Shown: piece by piece, positions 31,618 to 40,232 of the stretch
Layout of the letters: each line of letters opens with the position of its first letter
Numbering within the stretch: position 1 is the first letter of the stretch
DNA from: Streptomyces sp. NBC_01431
Lineage (GTDB): Bacteria > Actinomycetota > Actinomycetes > Streptomycetales > Streptomycetaceae
Reading direction: 5' to 3'
Assembly (NCBI RefSeq): GCF_036231355.1
Contig: NZ_CP109496.1
Span: 3,968,001-4,032,000, forward strand
Length of the DNA: 64,000 nucleotides
Notes under the pieces: model-generated
Seen by the model: only the letters and a program-made list of their open reading frames with translations
Database searches by the model: none
What the model was told of the DNA's origin: nothing
Translations under genes and position numbers: made by a program

Positions 31618-32838
31618 ATGACTTCACAGCTGACGCAGATCCGAATTGTCGTCGGCGCGGCCCTCCTCGGCGGCGCCTTAACCTCGATCACTCCGGCCTC
31701 GGCGGCCGACGTCCGCCCCTCTCGGGCCCAGCCCGGCGCCATCGTCTCGTCGGAGCAGGTGGCCGACCTGACGGCGGGAGAAGTGACGGGACAGCTCCAG
31801 GGGAAGATCGACTCGTCGCAGGTCCGCTACGGGGTGACGGCCTACCGGGTCGCCTACCGCACCACTGACAGCGCGGGCGCCCCCACCACCGCCAGCCAGC
31901 TCCTCGTCCTGCCCAAGAACGAGGCACACCGCCTGCCCACCGTCTCCTGGCTGCACGGCACCACCGTGTACCGCAAGGACGTCGCCTCGGAGAACCCGAA
32001 GTCGGACGACCGGCTCGCGGCGCTGCTCTTCGCGTCGACCGGCCGGGCAGTCTCGGCCCCCGACTATGTGGGCCTCGGCTCGGGTGAGGGCTTCCACCCG
32101 TACGGCGACCCGGCGGCCACGGTGTCGGCGTCCGTCGACGGACTGCGCGCGGCCCGCGCCATCGCCCACCAAAAGGGACGCGAGCTGGACCGGAAGGTGC
32201 AGGTCAGCGGGTTCTCGCAGGGCGGTCCCGCGACGATGATGGTGGGTCGCGCACTTCAGCAGGAGGACGCCGACCGCTACTTCCGGCTGGGCGCGCTCGC
32301 TCCGGTCAGCGGTCCCTTCCATCTCTCCGTCTTCGAAGCCGCGGCGGCCAACGACAAGATCAACAACTCCGGCCTCTACCTCGCCTACTTCGCCACCGCC
32401 TGGAACAAGATGTACGGCCTCTACAGCTCCCCCAGCGAGGCCTTCCGCTTCCCCTACGACCAGAAGGTGGAGGGCCTCTTCGACGGCTATCACACCACTG
32501 AGCAGATCGCGCGCGAACTGACGCCTGCCGCCAAGGACTTGTTCACCGAGGACTTCCTGAACAAGGTCCGCGCGCCCAGCGGAGTCCTGCAACGCAAGCT
32601 GCGCCCGACGGACAACACCTGCGACTGGAAGCCGGACGTGCCGGTGGACATCTTCTACGCCAGCGGCGACAAGGACGTCGACAACGCGCACTCCGGGTAC
32701 TGCGCGGACCAGTTGGCGCGCAACGGCGCCGCCGAGAAGCTGACCGATGTCGGCGACTACAGCCACAACGATTCCGTCCGGCAGGCACTTCCCCGGATCA
32801 TCAGGTTCTTCGACAAGTCGGAGACGATGACGGGCTGA
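31618..32838 (+). CDS. Secreted lipase/esterase-type alpha/beta hydrolase with a TTA codon
   Basis: 406 residues. Signal peptide about 1-30 (ending near ITPASAA). The alpha/beta hydrolase core has the nucleophile motif VSGFSQGG (Ser), an acid in YASGDKDVD and the His in GDYSHND, typical of the secretory lipase family. It is expected to hydrolyse lipids or esters outside the cell. Codon 21 (31678-31680) is TTA, the rare Leu codon read by the bldA tRNA in Streptomyces, so translation may be tied to development. No clear ribosome site precedes the ATG; the upstream leader is G-rich. Confidence 0.85.
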   Translation: MTSQLTQIRIVVGAALLGGALTSITPASAADVRPSRAQPGAIVSSEQVADLTAGEVTGQLQGKIDSSQVRYGVTAYRVAYRTTDSAGAPTTASQLLVLPKNEAHRLPTVSWLHGTTVYRKDVASENPKSDDRLAALLFASTGRAVSAPDYVGLGSGEGFHPYGDPAATVSASVDGLRAARAIAHQKGRELDRKVQVSGFSQGGPATMMVGRALQQEDADRYFRLGALAPVSGPFHLSVFEAAAANDKINNSGLYLAYFATAWNKMYGLYSSPSEAFRFPYDQKVEGLFDGYHTTEQIARELTPAAKDLFTEDFLNKVRAPSGVLQRKLRPTDNTCDWKPDVPVDIFYASGDKDVDNAHSGYCADQLARNGAAEKLTDVGDYSHNDSVRQALPRIIRFFDKSETMTG

Positions 32839-32959
32839 AGCGGGCGGTCCTGAGTGGATCCGCCGACGCCGGTCAGCCGGCCGGGCCACGCTGAAACGCT
32901 GGCGCCGCCTCGCTTGCCCGCGAGACGGCACCAACTACTCGGTCAGCTCGGGAGGTTGG

Positions 32960-33403
32960 TCAGCACCCCCAGGACAGCTGCTTGTAGCCGACGTACAGGA
33001 AGCCGCGCGAGTTGATGTCGACGGTCGAGCCCGCTCCACCCATGGAGTCCGACGCCCACGCCGCGTGACCGTCCGGGGTGTAGACCACGAAGTTGCCGTC
33101 TCCCTGATACGTCGCGTGGTTGGCGCCGGACCCATTGCTGTTCGACGCCCAGCACACCTTGCGGCTCTGGGCTCCCTCGGTCGGGTCGCCGTCCCAGCGG
33201 TACTCGACCAGGTTGCCGTCCGACTGCATGATCAGCTGGAACCAGGTGCTGGAGCCCGTGGTGCCGATGATCGAGTCGCCGGCGTAGAGGGTCTCGCCGC
33301 GGGACAAGGCATTGGTGGTGTTCGCCGAAGCGGTTCCGGCCACACCGACAACGGCTGCCACTGCCGCAGCGCCCGCTACGAGCATTTTGATCGTCTTGCG
33401 CAT
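32960..33403 (-). CDS. Secreted B-lectin (GNA-type mannose-binding) domain protein
   Basis: 147 residues from ATG 33403. Signal peptide about 1-31 (MLVAGAAAVAAVVGVAGTAS). The mature part is a bulb-type lectin beta-prism with the repeated QxDxNxVxY pattern seen as MQSDGNLVEY and YQGDGNFVVY, plus a third degenerate copy (NSRGFLYVGY). Cys residues (KVCWAS, SWGC) may form a disulfide. The family binds mannose; members in Streptomyces are often fused to enzymes, but this one is free-standing. An upstream motif is shared with the small secreted protein at 29832-30143. Confidence 0.83.
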   Translation of the reverse strand: MRKTIKMLVAGAAAVAAVVGVAGTASANTTNALSRGETLYAGDSIIGTTGSSTWFQLIMQSDGNLVEYRWDGDPTEGAQSRKVCWASNSNGSGANHATYQGDGNFVVYTPDGHAAWASDSMGGAGSTVDINSRGFLYVGYKQLSWGC

Positions 33404-33604
33404 GGGTGTCCCCCCGTAGGTGAAGCAGATGTACTTGGATGGCGCCCTGGCCCTGACACGGCCCAGACGGCCTCCGAGGTGCGGCTTCACCGTGCCGGGT
33501 GGCGCTCGCCGGTGGCAACCTTGATCGGCGTCTCAGCGTCTCGTCTTGCTCCCAGGCCCTCTAACCTGCGGATTGGGACGTCCCGCAAGGGAGGGCCAGG
33601 CGCG

Positions 33605-33766
33605 ATGCACGACGCGCGGGATGCGCCCAAAGGACGGCGCGGTTCCCGGTGGTTCGCCCGGTTCACGCCGGGTGCGCACACGGTGATCCGGGGCGTCGCG
33701 AAGGGGATCAAGGCGAACCAGACCCCACGGAAAAGGGGCGCCCCGGAATCAGGACGCCCCTTGTGA
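33605..33766 (+). CDS. Possible small basic protein
   Basis: 53 residues from ATG 33605, with AGGGAGG about 9-15 bases upstream. It starts MHDARDAPKGRRGSRWFARF, is strongly basic, and keeps GC-rich third positions for most of its length. No known domain. Its last codons overlap the convergent tRNA-Ser terminator. TCTAAC at 33560-33565 could serve as a -10 box. It is a candidate only; it could be a spurious frame. Confidence 0.4.
   Translation: MHDARDAPKGRRGSRWFARFTPGAHTVIRGVAKGIKANQTPRKRGAPESGRPL
33732..33763 (-). terminator. Terminator of tRNA-Ser(TGA)
   Basis: AAGGGGCG and CGCCCCTT form an 8-bp stem followed on the minus strand by TT, 27 bp after the tRNA 3' end. Confidence 0.55.
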
Positions 33767-33789
33767 CCAGCGCATACGCTGACCTGCTG

Positions 33790-33874
33790 CGGTGGGTGTG
33801 GGATTTGAACCCACGGTGACTCGCGCCACGACGGTTTTCAAGACCGTTCCCTTAGGCCGCTCGGGCAACCCACC
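33790..33874 (-). tRNA. tRNA-Ser (anticodon TGA)
   Basis: An 85-nt class II tRNA: acceptor GGTGGGT/ACCCACC, discriminator G, anticodon arm ACGGT-CTTGAAA-ACCGT with anticodon TGA, variable arm CGTGGCGCGAGTCACC, and T-arm GTGGG-TTCAAAT-CCCAC. It reads UCA/UCG. CCA is not encoded. Confidence 0.96.
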
Positions 33875-33924
33875 CACGCCCCGCCGACCAGCGGCGGAAG
33901 CGGCTACAGCCTACCGGCAACGGG

Positions 33925-35499
33925 TCAGTTGCTGTCGCCCCTGCGTTCGCCCAGGGTGATCGTGACCGTGGTCTCCTTGCCGTTCCGCTTGTAGGTCAGC
34001 GGGACCTGGTCGCCCGGCTTGTGCGTCCAGATCTCGCTGATCAGCGTCGGGCCGCTGTCGATGGGCATGTCGCCGAACTTGGTGATGAGGTCGCCCGGCT
34101 TCAGACCGGCCTTGTCCGCCGGGCCGCCCGGGGTGATCGGTTGCTGGCTGGCGGTGCCCTGGGGGGAGATCTGGGCGCCGTCGCCACCGCCGGGGAGGCC
34201 GGCGCCGCTGCTCTGCTGGATCCCCACCGAGGCGCCGATCACCGGGTAGACCGGCTGGCCGGTCTTGATGAGCTGCTCCGCGACGTTCTTCGCCTGGTTG
34301 ATCGGGATGGCGAAGCCGAGGCCGATCGAGCCCGCCTGGGACTGGCCCATGCCGCCGCCCGTGCCCGCCGACTGGATCGCGGAGTTGATGCCGATGACCG
34401 CGCCCGTGGAACTGATCAGCGGGCCGCCCGAGTTGCCCGGATTGATGGACGCGTCGGTCTGTAGGGCGCTCATGTACGAGGCCTTGGAGTTCTGGCCGTC
34501 GCTGGAGGCCACCGGGCGGTTCTTGGCGCTGATGATGCCGGTGGTCACGGTGTTGGAGAGGCCGAAGGGGGCGCCGATCGCGATCGTCGAGTCGCCGACC
34601 GCGATCTTGTCCGAGTCGCCGAGGGCCAGCGGCTTGAGGTTCGAAGGGGCGTTCTTCAGCTTGATGACGGCAACGTCGTAGCCCTGCGCGCGGCCCACCA
34701 CTTCGGCGTCGTACTTCTTGCCGTTGGAGAACGTCGCGGACAGCTTGCCGCCGCTCGCCGCGGAGGCCACCACGTGGTTGTTCGTGAGGATGTGGCCTTC
34801 CTTGTCGTAGATGAAGCCGGTGCCGGTGCCGCCCTCGCCGTCGTTGCCCTGGGCGTCGATCGTGACGACGCTGGGCAGCGAGTTCGCCGCGACGGCCGCC
34901 ACCGTGCCCGGATCGCGCTTGAAGTCCTTCGGGGTGTCGGAGGACGCCACCGTGGTGGAACCCGAGCCGCTGTTGTCCCGGTCCGCGGCGAAGTAGCCGA
35001 TGGCTCCGCCGATGCCGCCGGCCACCAGCGCGGCCGCGACCACCGCGGCGACCAGGCCGCCGCCGCGCTTGCGCGGAGCGGGGGACTGCGGGGCGCCCCA
35101 CGGGTCGCCGCCGTTGCCCTCGCCACCGCCGCCGTAGGAGGGGAGCACGGGCGGGGGCGGCGGCCAGCCGGCGCCGCCCTGCTGCGGGGGCGCCGGCTCG
35201 TGCGCCGCGTACGCCTGCGGGTCGTGCTGCGCCGACGCGGCCGGGGTGGGAGGCAGCGGGGCGGTGGCCGGGTCCTGGCCGGGCTGCGCGCCGGGCTCGT
35301 GGGCCGACGCGGCCGGCTGCGGCACCGCTTCGTGGACGAGGGTGCTGTCGGCCTCTCGGGGCGCGGCGGGCGGCGCGTCCGAAGGCGCGGCGGGGGCCGT
35401 GGTGCCGGGGGCTGCGGCAGGGGCGGGAGGTGCAGCAGGTGCAGACGACGGGGCAGGCGGGACGGCCGGGACCGCGGTGCCCTCGTTCTCGGTGCTCAC
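33925..35499 (-). CDS. HtrA/DegP-type membrane-anchored serine protease with PDZ domain
   Basis: 524 residues from GTG 35499 (GAGGAG upstream). A long Pro/Ala-rich cytoplasmic N-terminus (1-140) and one TM helix (about 148-172, GGGLVAAVVAAALVAGG) precede a trypsin-like domain with His in TNNHVV, Asp in YDVAVIKL and Ser in INPGNSGGPL. A PDZ domain follows (about 430-510, GPADKAGLKPGDLITKFGD). It degrades or refolds misfolded envelope proteins under stress. It matches the HtrA-like proteases that actinobacteria often carry in several copies. It lies divergent from the GDPD gene. Confidence 0.93.
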   Translation of the reverse strand: MSTENEGTAVPAVPPAPSSAPAAPPAPAAAPGTTAPAAPSDAPPAAPREADSTLVHEAVPQPAASAHEPGAQPGQDPATAPLPPTPAASAQHDPQAYAAHEPAPPQQGGAGWPPPPPVLPSYGGGGEGNGGDPWGAPQSPAPRKRGGGLVAAVVAAALVAGGIGGAIGYFAADRDNSGSGSTTVASSDTPKDFKRDPGTVAAVAANSLPSVVTIDAQGNDGEGGTGTGFIYDKEGHILTNNHVVASAASGGKLSATFSNGKKYDAEVVGRAQGYDVAVIKLKNAPSNLKPLALGDSDKIAVGDSTIAIGAPFGLSNTVTTGIISAKNRPVASSDGQNSKASYMSALQTDASINPGNSGGPLISSTGAVIGINSAIQSAGTGGGMGQSQAGSIGLGFAIPINQAKNVAEQLIKTGQPVYPVIGASVGIQQSSGAGLPGGGDGAQISPQGTASQQPITPGGPADKAGLKPGDLITKFGDMPIDSGPTLISEIWTHKPGDQVPLTYKRNGKETTVTITLGERRGDSN

Positions 35500-35840
35500 A
35501 GCTTGCTCTCCTCGGTTTCCACTCGGTCTGGGGGACGGATGGTCTGGCGGGCGTCGTGCGGGTGGTGCTCGGCGTTGCTGTCGGGCGTCGGCGCGGGGCC
35601 TCGGCAACAACAATGGTGCGCCGGGGGTCCGACATCGGACCCCGCACTGTGCGGATGACTCCGCTCAGCTTTTACCACCGCACGTCAGGCCACTGTAAGC
35701 AGGAGCTGTGTATTGGGGCGCGCCCGGCGGATCCCGCCCCGGGCGCCGCACCCGAAGAGCGCCCTCGAACGGGGGCGCCCGGATGCGCCGGACGCGCCCT
35801 GGCGCACCGGCCTGTGACCCGGCGGTGGCACGATGACGCG
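35500..35840. other. 341-bp gene-free divergent region
   Basis: Located between the HtrA-type protease (minus) and the GDPD (plus), it must hold both promoters. A GGGGCG...CGCCCC stem (35715-35740) is the only structure seen. No clear operator or promoter hexamers could be assigned. Confidence 0.4.
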
Positions 35841-36668
35841 GTGACCCAAGCACGGCAGCACAGCCCGCACACCCCAGACAGCGACCGCATCCAGGTGGTG
35901 GCCCACCGCGGAGCCTCCGAGGACGCCCCCGAGCACACTCTCGCCGCGTACGTGAAGGCGATCGAGGACGGGGCCGACGCCCTGGAGTGCGATGTCCGGC
36001 TCACCGCCGACGGCCACCTCGTCTGCGTGCACGACCGGCGTGTCAACCGCACCTCCAACGGCCGTGGCGCGGTGTCCACCCTGGAGCTGTCCGCGCTCGC
36101 CGCGCTCGACTTCGGCTCCTGGAAGGACAGCGAGGAGAGCCCTGACTGGGGGGACCGCGAGTTCACCTCCGTGCTGACCCTGGAGCGGCTGCTCGAACTC
36201 GTCGCCGATGCCGGGCGCCGGGTCGAGCTGGCCATCGAGACCAAGCACCCCACCCGGTGGGCCGGGCAGGTGGAGGAGCGTCTGCTGCACCTCCTCAAGA
36301 GGTTCGGCCTCACTGAGCCGCCGCCGGCCGGTGAAACCTCCCCGGTCCGCATCATGAGTTTCTCCGCTCGCTCCCTGCACCGGGTGGCCGCGGCGGCGCC
36401 CGACATCCCGACCGTCTATCTGATGCAGTTCCTGTCGCCGCGGCTGCGCGACGGGCGGCTGCCGGCCGGGGCGCGGATCGCGGGTCCGGGGATGCGGATC
36501 GTGCGCAACCACCCCGCCTACGTCGAGCGCCTCCACAGCGCGGGGCACCGCGTCCACGTCTGGACGGTGAACGAACCCGAGGACGTCGATCTGTGCGTAA
36601 GCCTCGGAGTGGAGGCAATCATCACCAATCGCCCGAAACAGGTTCTATCCCAACTGGGCCGTATGTAA
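35841..36668 (+). CDS. Glycerophosphodiester phosphodiesterase
   Basis: 275 residues from GTG 35841. GDPD TIM-barrel with the diagnostic VAHRGASEDAPEHTLAAY at the N-terminus, ALECDVRLTADG (metal-binding Glu and Asp) and CVHDRRVNRT (second catalytic His). The end has VHVWTVNEPEDVDLCVSLG. It hydrolyses glycerophosphodiesters to sn-glycerol-3-phosphate and an alcohol. No signal peptide is visible from this start, so it is probably cytoplasmic. The ribosome site is weak and the exact start is uncertain; an upstream in-frame extension is Arg/Pro-rich and unlikely. Confidence 0.9.
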   Translation: MTQARQHSPHTPDSDRIQVVAHRGASEDAPEHTLAAYVKAIEDGADALECDVRLTADGHLVCVHDRRVNRTSNGRGAVSTLELSALAALDFGSWKDSEESPDWGDREFTSVLTLERLLELVADAGRRVELAIETKHPTRWAGQVEERLLHLLKRFGLTEPPPAGETSPVRIMSFSARSLHRVAAAAPDIPTVYLMQFLSPRLRDGRLPAGARIAGPGMRIVRNHPAYVERLHSAGHRVHVWTVNEPEDVDLCVSLGVEAIITNRPKQVLSQLGRM

Positions 36669-36808
36669 AGGCCATTACAGGGAGTGCACCGGCGCGTTCG
36701 CTCCGCATTCGATCGTGACAAATGCGTCGCCTGCCGACGGTTGGCCGGTTTCCGGTCCAGTCCATTGGGGCATCCACACCGTGGCGTGGGGCGAAGGAGG
36801 TCTCGGGG

Positions 36809-37333
36809 GTGGCGTTGGTGGTGGCACAGGAGGTGCCCACGTCGTCGAGCATGGCCGTACCCCATGGCCCTGCGGGCGTGGGCAAGGCGAGGCACCGGAT
36901 GCGTGAGCAGTTGCTCGGCAGCGGGGTGTCCGAACCGGTCGTGGACGATGCCGTTCTGGTTCTGTCCGAACTGCTCAGCAACGCCTGCCGGCACGGCAGG
37001 CCGCTGGGGCGGTCGGACATAGGCGACGGCGACATCAAGGCGGCTTGGCGACTCGACAAGGCAGGGCGGCTGACCGTCGAGGTGACCGACGGAGGCGGCC
37101 CGACACGGCCCGTCCCCGCGACGCCTTCGGTCACCGCGCGCGGTGGCCGCGGGCTCAACATCATCAGTGCCCTGGCCCAGGACTGGGGTGTGCGGGACAG
37201 CGCGTCCGGCGAGGTGACGGTGTGGGTGATTCTCATCGCGGGGCACCGCCACGACGATTTCGCTACGCGCGTTGCGGCCCCGGGAGCAGCACCGGGACTG
37301 GAGTACGCGGACGTGTTCGACGACCTGGACTGA
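36809..37333 (+). CDS. RsbW-like ATP-binding protein (HATPase_c)
   Basis: 174 residues from GTG 36809 (GAAGGAGG upstream). GHKL ATPase fold with N-box VLSELLSNACRHG, G1 VTDGGGPTRP and G2 GGRGLNIISAL. Free-standing proteins of this type in Streptomyces act as anti-sigma-factor kinases or related switch proteins that phosphorylate an STAS antagonist. No STAS or sigma gene is adjacent. A GAF-SpoIIE phosphatase at 40667-42160 and another HATPase protein at 43806-44264 lie within 7 kb. Confidence 0.85.
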   Translation: MALVVAQEVPTSSSMAVPHGPAGVGKARHRMREQLLGSGVSEPVVDDAVLVLSELLSNACRHGRPLGRSDIGDGDIKAAWRLDKAGRLTVEVTDGGGPTRPVPATPSVTARGGRGLNIISALAQDWGVRDSASGEVTVWVILIAGHRHDDFATRVAAPGAAPGLEYADVFDDLD

Positions 37334-37666
37334 GCAGCACGTACGGGCCGGAAGGCGCCGCGCGCACGACCCCCGGGGACACACCGACCGTTCCCGGGCC
37401 GTGCTCGGGAGCCGGGCCCTCGTCATCGGGCAGCACTGGGGGCCACACCCGCCGACCGCCGGTCGGGCTCGGGAGGCCGGGACCGTCGGCGTTGGGCAAC
37501 GCCCAGGGGCCGGGCGCACCAACCCCGGCCAGCGCTCCGGGCCGGGCGCGGCCGATGGCGGGCAGCGCGCCCAACACCCCGCTGCGGCGGCCTGGATGGC
37601 TCCGGGGCGGCTAGGCTCGCGGCCGACACAGCGACACCGCACCACCGCAGTCGGGAGAGCCACACC
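37334..37666 (+). promoter_or_regulatory. 333-bp gene-free stretch with a promoter candidate for the DUF5926 gene
   Basis: No gene is supported here. TAGGCT at 37612-37617 matches the Streptomyces -10 pattern and would give a leader of about 43 bases before the ATG at 37667, which has a GGGAGAG ribosome site. No matching -35 hexamer is evident. Confidence 0.4.
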
Positions 37667-38632
37667 ATGGCCAAGAAGCGTCCCCAGGCGAAGGCCGTCA
37701 AGCCGCAGATCAGCGACGGGGAGATCCCGGTCGTCGGGGCCCGCGAGCCCTGTCCCTGCGGCTCCGGCCGCCGTTACAAGGCCTGTCACGGGCGGGCTGC
37801 CTCGCACGCCGTGACCGAGCTGGTCCAGCGCCCCTTCGAGGGGCTGCCCGGCGAGTGCGACTGGGTCGCGCTGCGCGAGCTGGTCCCGGCCGCGACCGTA
37901 CCGCTGACGCTCAAGGACGGGCTGCCCGACGGCGTGCCCTCCGTGACGCTGGCGACCGTGCTGCCGATGGCGTGGCCCGCGCTGCGCCGCGAGGACGGGT
38001 CAGTCCTGATCGGCCTGCAGAACGACACCCCCTCCGGCGACATCAGCCGCGACCTCGCCGACACGCTGAAGCGCGCCCTTGTCGCCGAGCCCGGCTCGCC
38101 GGTCGCCGCCCAGCGCGCCGAGGCCGACGGCGTACGGCTCCAGGACCTGCTCGACCCGAACGGCCCGTTCGAGCCTGAGGTGCACGCCGGGTTCGAGTTC
38201 TGGGTGCCGGACGCCGAGAGCGCCGCCCCCGAGGTCTCCGCCTCGCTGGAGCGCGCCAACGCCGCCGCGATCCCGACCGTACGGCTGACGTCGGTCGACT
38301 CCTCGTACTGGTGCGAGACGCCCGAGAAGAACCACCTGCGGTGGGTCATGCCGCACCCCGAGGAGAAGCTGCTCGACGCGCTGGCGCGGCTGCACGCGGC
38401 GGGGACGTCCTCGCTCGGCGAGGGCACCCGGCTGGTGGGCTCCTTCCGGGCGCACGGTCTGACCGTGCCGGTGTGGGACCTGCCGGTCGGCATGGGGGCC
38501 GAGGAGTGCGAGAAGCCGGCCGCCGAGTTCGCCGAGCGGCTTGCCGGGGCGCTGGCGAGTGACGCGCCGCTCACGCCGGAGGAGCGCCGGGCCAGGGGCG
38601 GCCTCACCAACCGTCAAGTGACCCTCAGCTGA
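37667..38632 (+). CDS. DUF5926 family protein with SEC-C zinc motif
   Basis: 321 residues. A basic N-terminus is followed by a SEC-C metal-binding motif (REPCPCGSGRRYKACHG, residues about 26-43), the same zinc site found at the SecA C-terminus. The remainder is the actinobacterial DUF5926 domain with no assigned enzyme activity (SYWCETPEKNHLRWVMPHPE is a conserved-looking stretch). The SEC-C motif suggests contact with ribosome- or secretion-related partners, but this is inference. It is transcribed alone and converges with the secreted protein gene at 38827. Confidence 0.85.
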   Translation: MAKKRPQAKAVKPQISDGEIPVVGAREPCPCGSGRRYKACHGRAASHAVTELVQRPFEGLPGECDWVALRELVPAATVPLTLKDGLPDGVPSVTLATVLPMAWPALRREDGSVLIGLQNDTPSGDISRDLADTLKRALVAEPGSPVAAQRAEADGVRLQDLLDPNGPFEPEVHAGFEFWVPDAESAAPEVSASLERANAAAIPTVRLTSVDSSYWCETPEKNHLRWVMPHPEEKLLDALARLHAAGTSSLGEGTRLVGSFRAHGLTVPVWDLPVGMGAEECEKPAAEFAERLAGALASDAPLTPEERRARGGLTNRQVTLS

Positions 38633-38662
38633 GAGTGACGACCGCTGGAGTTTCGGTCGACC

Positions 38663-38807
38663 GACAGGTGACTCCTGTCACAACTGCCCGTACTCGCAGG
38701 TAAATCGGTGTCCGAATTACCGAGATCGAATTTGCGAACGACCGATCTCTTGTTACGGTTTCCAAGAGCCCGGTCGCTGGTGCATCCCCCGTCGCCAGCG
38801 ATCGGGC
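38663..38807. terminator. Bidirectional terminator region between convergent genes
   Basis: Three inverted repeats lie in 145 bp: GACAGG-TGACT-CCTGTC (38663-38679), GAGATCG...CGATCTC around 38724-38751, and a 13-bp stem GCCCGGTCGCTGG / CCAGCGATCGGGC (38768-38807, one mismatch). The last is flanked by AT-rich sequence and is the best terminator for both the DUF5926 gene and the minus-strand secreted protein gene. Confidence 0.55.
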
Positions 38808-38826
38808 CCTTCCATTGCCGGTCCGG

Positions 38827-39369
38827 TCAACGGGCCGAAGGCTGCGCGGAGTTGCTACCCGAACGCAGCAGCAGCGGTGAGTCCTCCGCCGCCCCCGAGA
38901 ACTCCGACACCGCCGAATACGCCCCCGCTCCCGCCGGGCGCCGCGAAACATTCTGATGCGGGGTTTCACAGGATTTCGGCTGGTCGTCCGCGGCCACCAG
39001 GCAGTTCGTCTCCAGGGTCTGCCCGTCCGGCCCCATCAGCGTGAGCACGGAGTGCAGCTCCTCGCCAGTGGCGTTGCGGTAGTAGGTACGCGCCCAGGTG
39101 TCGCGCCCCCGGTCCAGCACGCAGGTCTGCGCCTCGACTCCTTCGGGGGAGACGAGTTCGGGGCCGCACTGCGCGGCCGCGTCATCGGGCACCGGGCCCC
39201 GTGGCTTGTTCGCCCGCACCGCGGTGTGTCCGAGGGGGGTTTTTGCGTCATCCGCCGCACCCTCCCTCTCGGGCCCTCCGGCGGGCCCGGCGGACGCGGC
39301 CAACGGCAGTAGTGCGGTGCACACCACGACTGCGGCGAGCCCGGCCATGCGGAGGTGCTGGAGATTCAT
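38827..39369 (-). CDS. Secreted protein of unknown function
   Basis: 180 residues from ATG 39369. Signal peptide about 1-30 (MAGLAAVVVCTALLPLAASA). The mature protein has four Cys (AQCGPE, QTCVLD, ETNCLVA, KSCETP), probably two disulfides. It has a beta-rich core with DTWARTYYRNATGEELHSVL and LMGPDGQTLETNCLVAADDQ. It resembles small exported proteins conserved across Streptomyces; I cannot assign a function. It could be an extracellular binding or structural protein. Confidence 0.75.
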   Translation of the reverse strand: MNLQHLRMAGLAAVVVCTALLPLAASAGPAGGPEREGAADDAKTPLGHTAVRANKPRGPVPDDAAAQCGPELVSPEGVEAQTCVLDRGRDTWARTYYRNATGEELHSVLTLMGPDGQTLETNCLVAADDQPKSCETPHQNVSRRPAGAGAYSAVSEFSGAAEDSPLLLRSGSNSAQPSAR

Positions 39370-39490
39370 GGGGGGACCCACCTGCTCTGGATTCCTGATG
39401 GTGGGCCGAAGGTATCCACGGAAACCGGGCGCTTTGCGGCCCGCTCGGCCAATTCCCGTACAACCAGGGCTTGCTCACACCCGAAAGAGT

Positions 39491-39519
39491 GAAGGCGGCT
39501 CGGAAACCGAACCGCCTTC
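39491..39519 (-). terminator. Terminator of the degenerate PrimPol gene
   Basis: GAAGGCGG-C-TCGG-AAA-CCGA-A-CCGCCTTC forms a 12-bp stem with one C/A mismatch, 48 bp downstream of the stop codon at 39567. Confidence 0.65.
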
Positions 39520-39566
39520 TCGCTCATTGGGTATGCCCGGGTCCGCTCACCCCCGGGCCGCCCCTC

Positions 39567-40232
39567 TCAGTACGCCAGTCGGCTGCCGCCGTCCGGTGCG
39601 CTGGTGCTCGCCTCGACCAGCGCGTCCACCACCGCCTCCACGTCCGGCAGCCATGGCGCCGCCGAGCCGGGCAGCGGCGCCCGCTCCCAGCGGACCTGGC
39701 CCTTGCCGGTCAGCGACGGAGGGAGCACCAGGTACCCGCCCTCGCTGTGGAAGCGGAGCGAACTGGGCACCCAGTCCTTGGAGTAGAGCAGTTCGCCCAG
39801 GCGCTCCATCGAGTACGGAGCCACCAGGAGCGACCACCGGGTGGGGGTCGCCACGACCGGGCCGAGCCGCACGCCCATGGAGTCGAGCGCGGCGAGCGCC
39901 CGTGCTCCGGCGACGGCCGGGAGGCTGATCGCGCAGGGCGCGCCGGCGCCGGTGGCGAGCATGACCGGCGCGGTCGGCCGGTTCGCCCACCACCAGCGGA
40001 TCATCCGCTCGTCGGTGGTGGCCGCGAGCAGCGGGGGGTCGAAGGGGTGCGCCCCGGGCACCACACATTCCGCATCAGGACAGGCACAGCCGCGGCCGCC
40101 CGCGGCCAGTCCCACGCCGGGGAGCACAGGCCATTTCCATCGGGTCGCACAGGTCAGCGCGGCGCCGAGCTGAGCAGCCCTTTCACTGCGCCAGAACCGG
40201 AACCTGCGTCGCCTTCCGAGGATCTCGCGCAT
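39567..40232 (-). CDS. PrimPol-fold protein lacking catalytic motifs
   Basis: 221 residues from ATG 40232. It is recognisable as the bifunctional primase/polymerase N-domain by its overall pattern: CACPDAECVVPGAHPFDP (Cys pair), IRWWWANRPTAPVML, and FHSEGGYLVLPPS. The DxD motif is replaced by CAISLPAV, the catalytic His motif by TPTRWSLLVAP, and the third acidic residue is gone. Compare the intact motifs in the protein at 30572-31435. It is therefore probably not a primase. It sits divergently upstream of the GAF-SpoIIE phosphatase and may have become a nucleotide-binding or regulatory protein. Confidence 0.75.
   Translation of the reverse strand: MREILGRRRRFRFWRSERAAQLGAALTCATRWKWPVLPGVGLAAGGRGCACPDAECVVPGAHPFDPPLLAATTDERMIRWWWANRPTAPVMLATGAGAPCAISLPAVAGARALAALDSMGVRLGPVVATPTRWSLLVAPYSMERLGELLYSKDWVPSSLRFHSEGGYLVLPPSLTGKGQVRWERAPLPGSAAPWLPDVEAVVDALVEASTSAPDGGSRLAY

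Noticed and set aside
38663..38807. c-di-AMP (ydaO-type) riboswitch
   Set aside because: Lies at the 3' ends of two convergent genes and lacks the conserved core; better explained as terminators.
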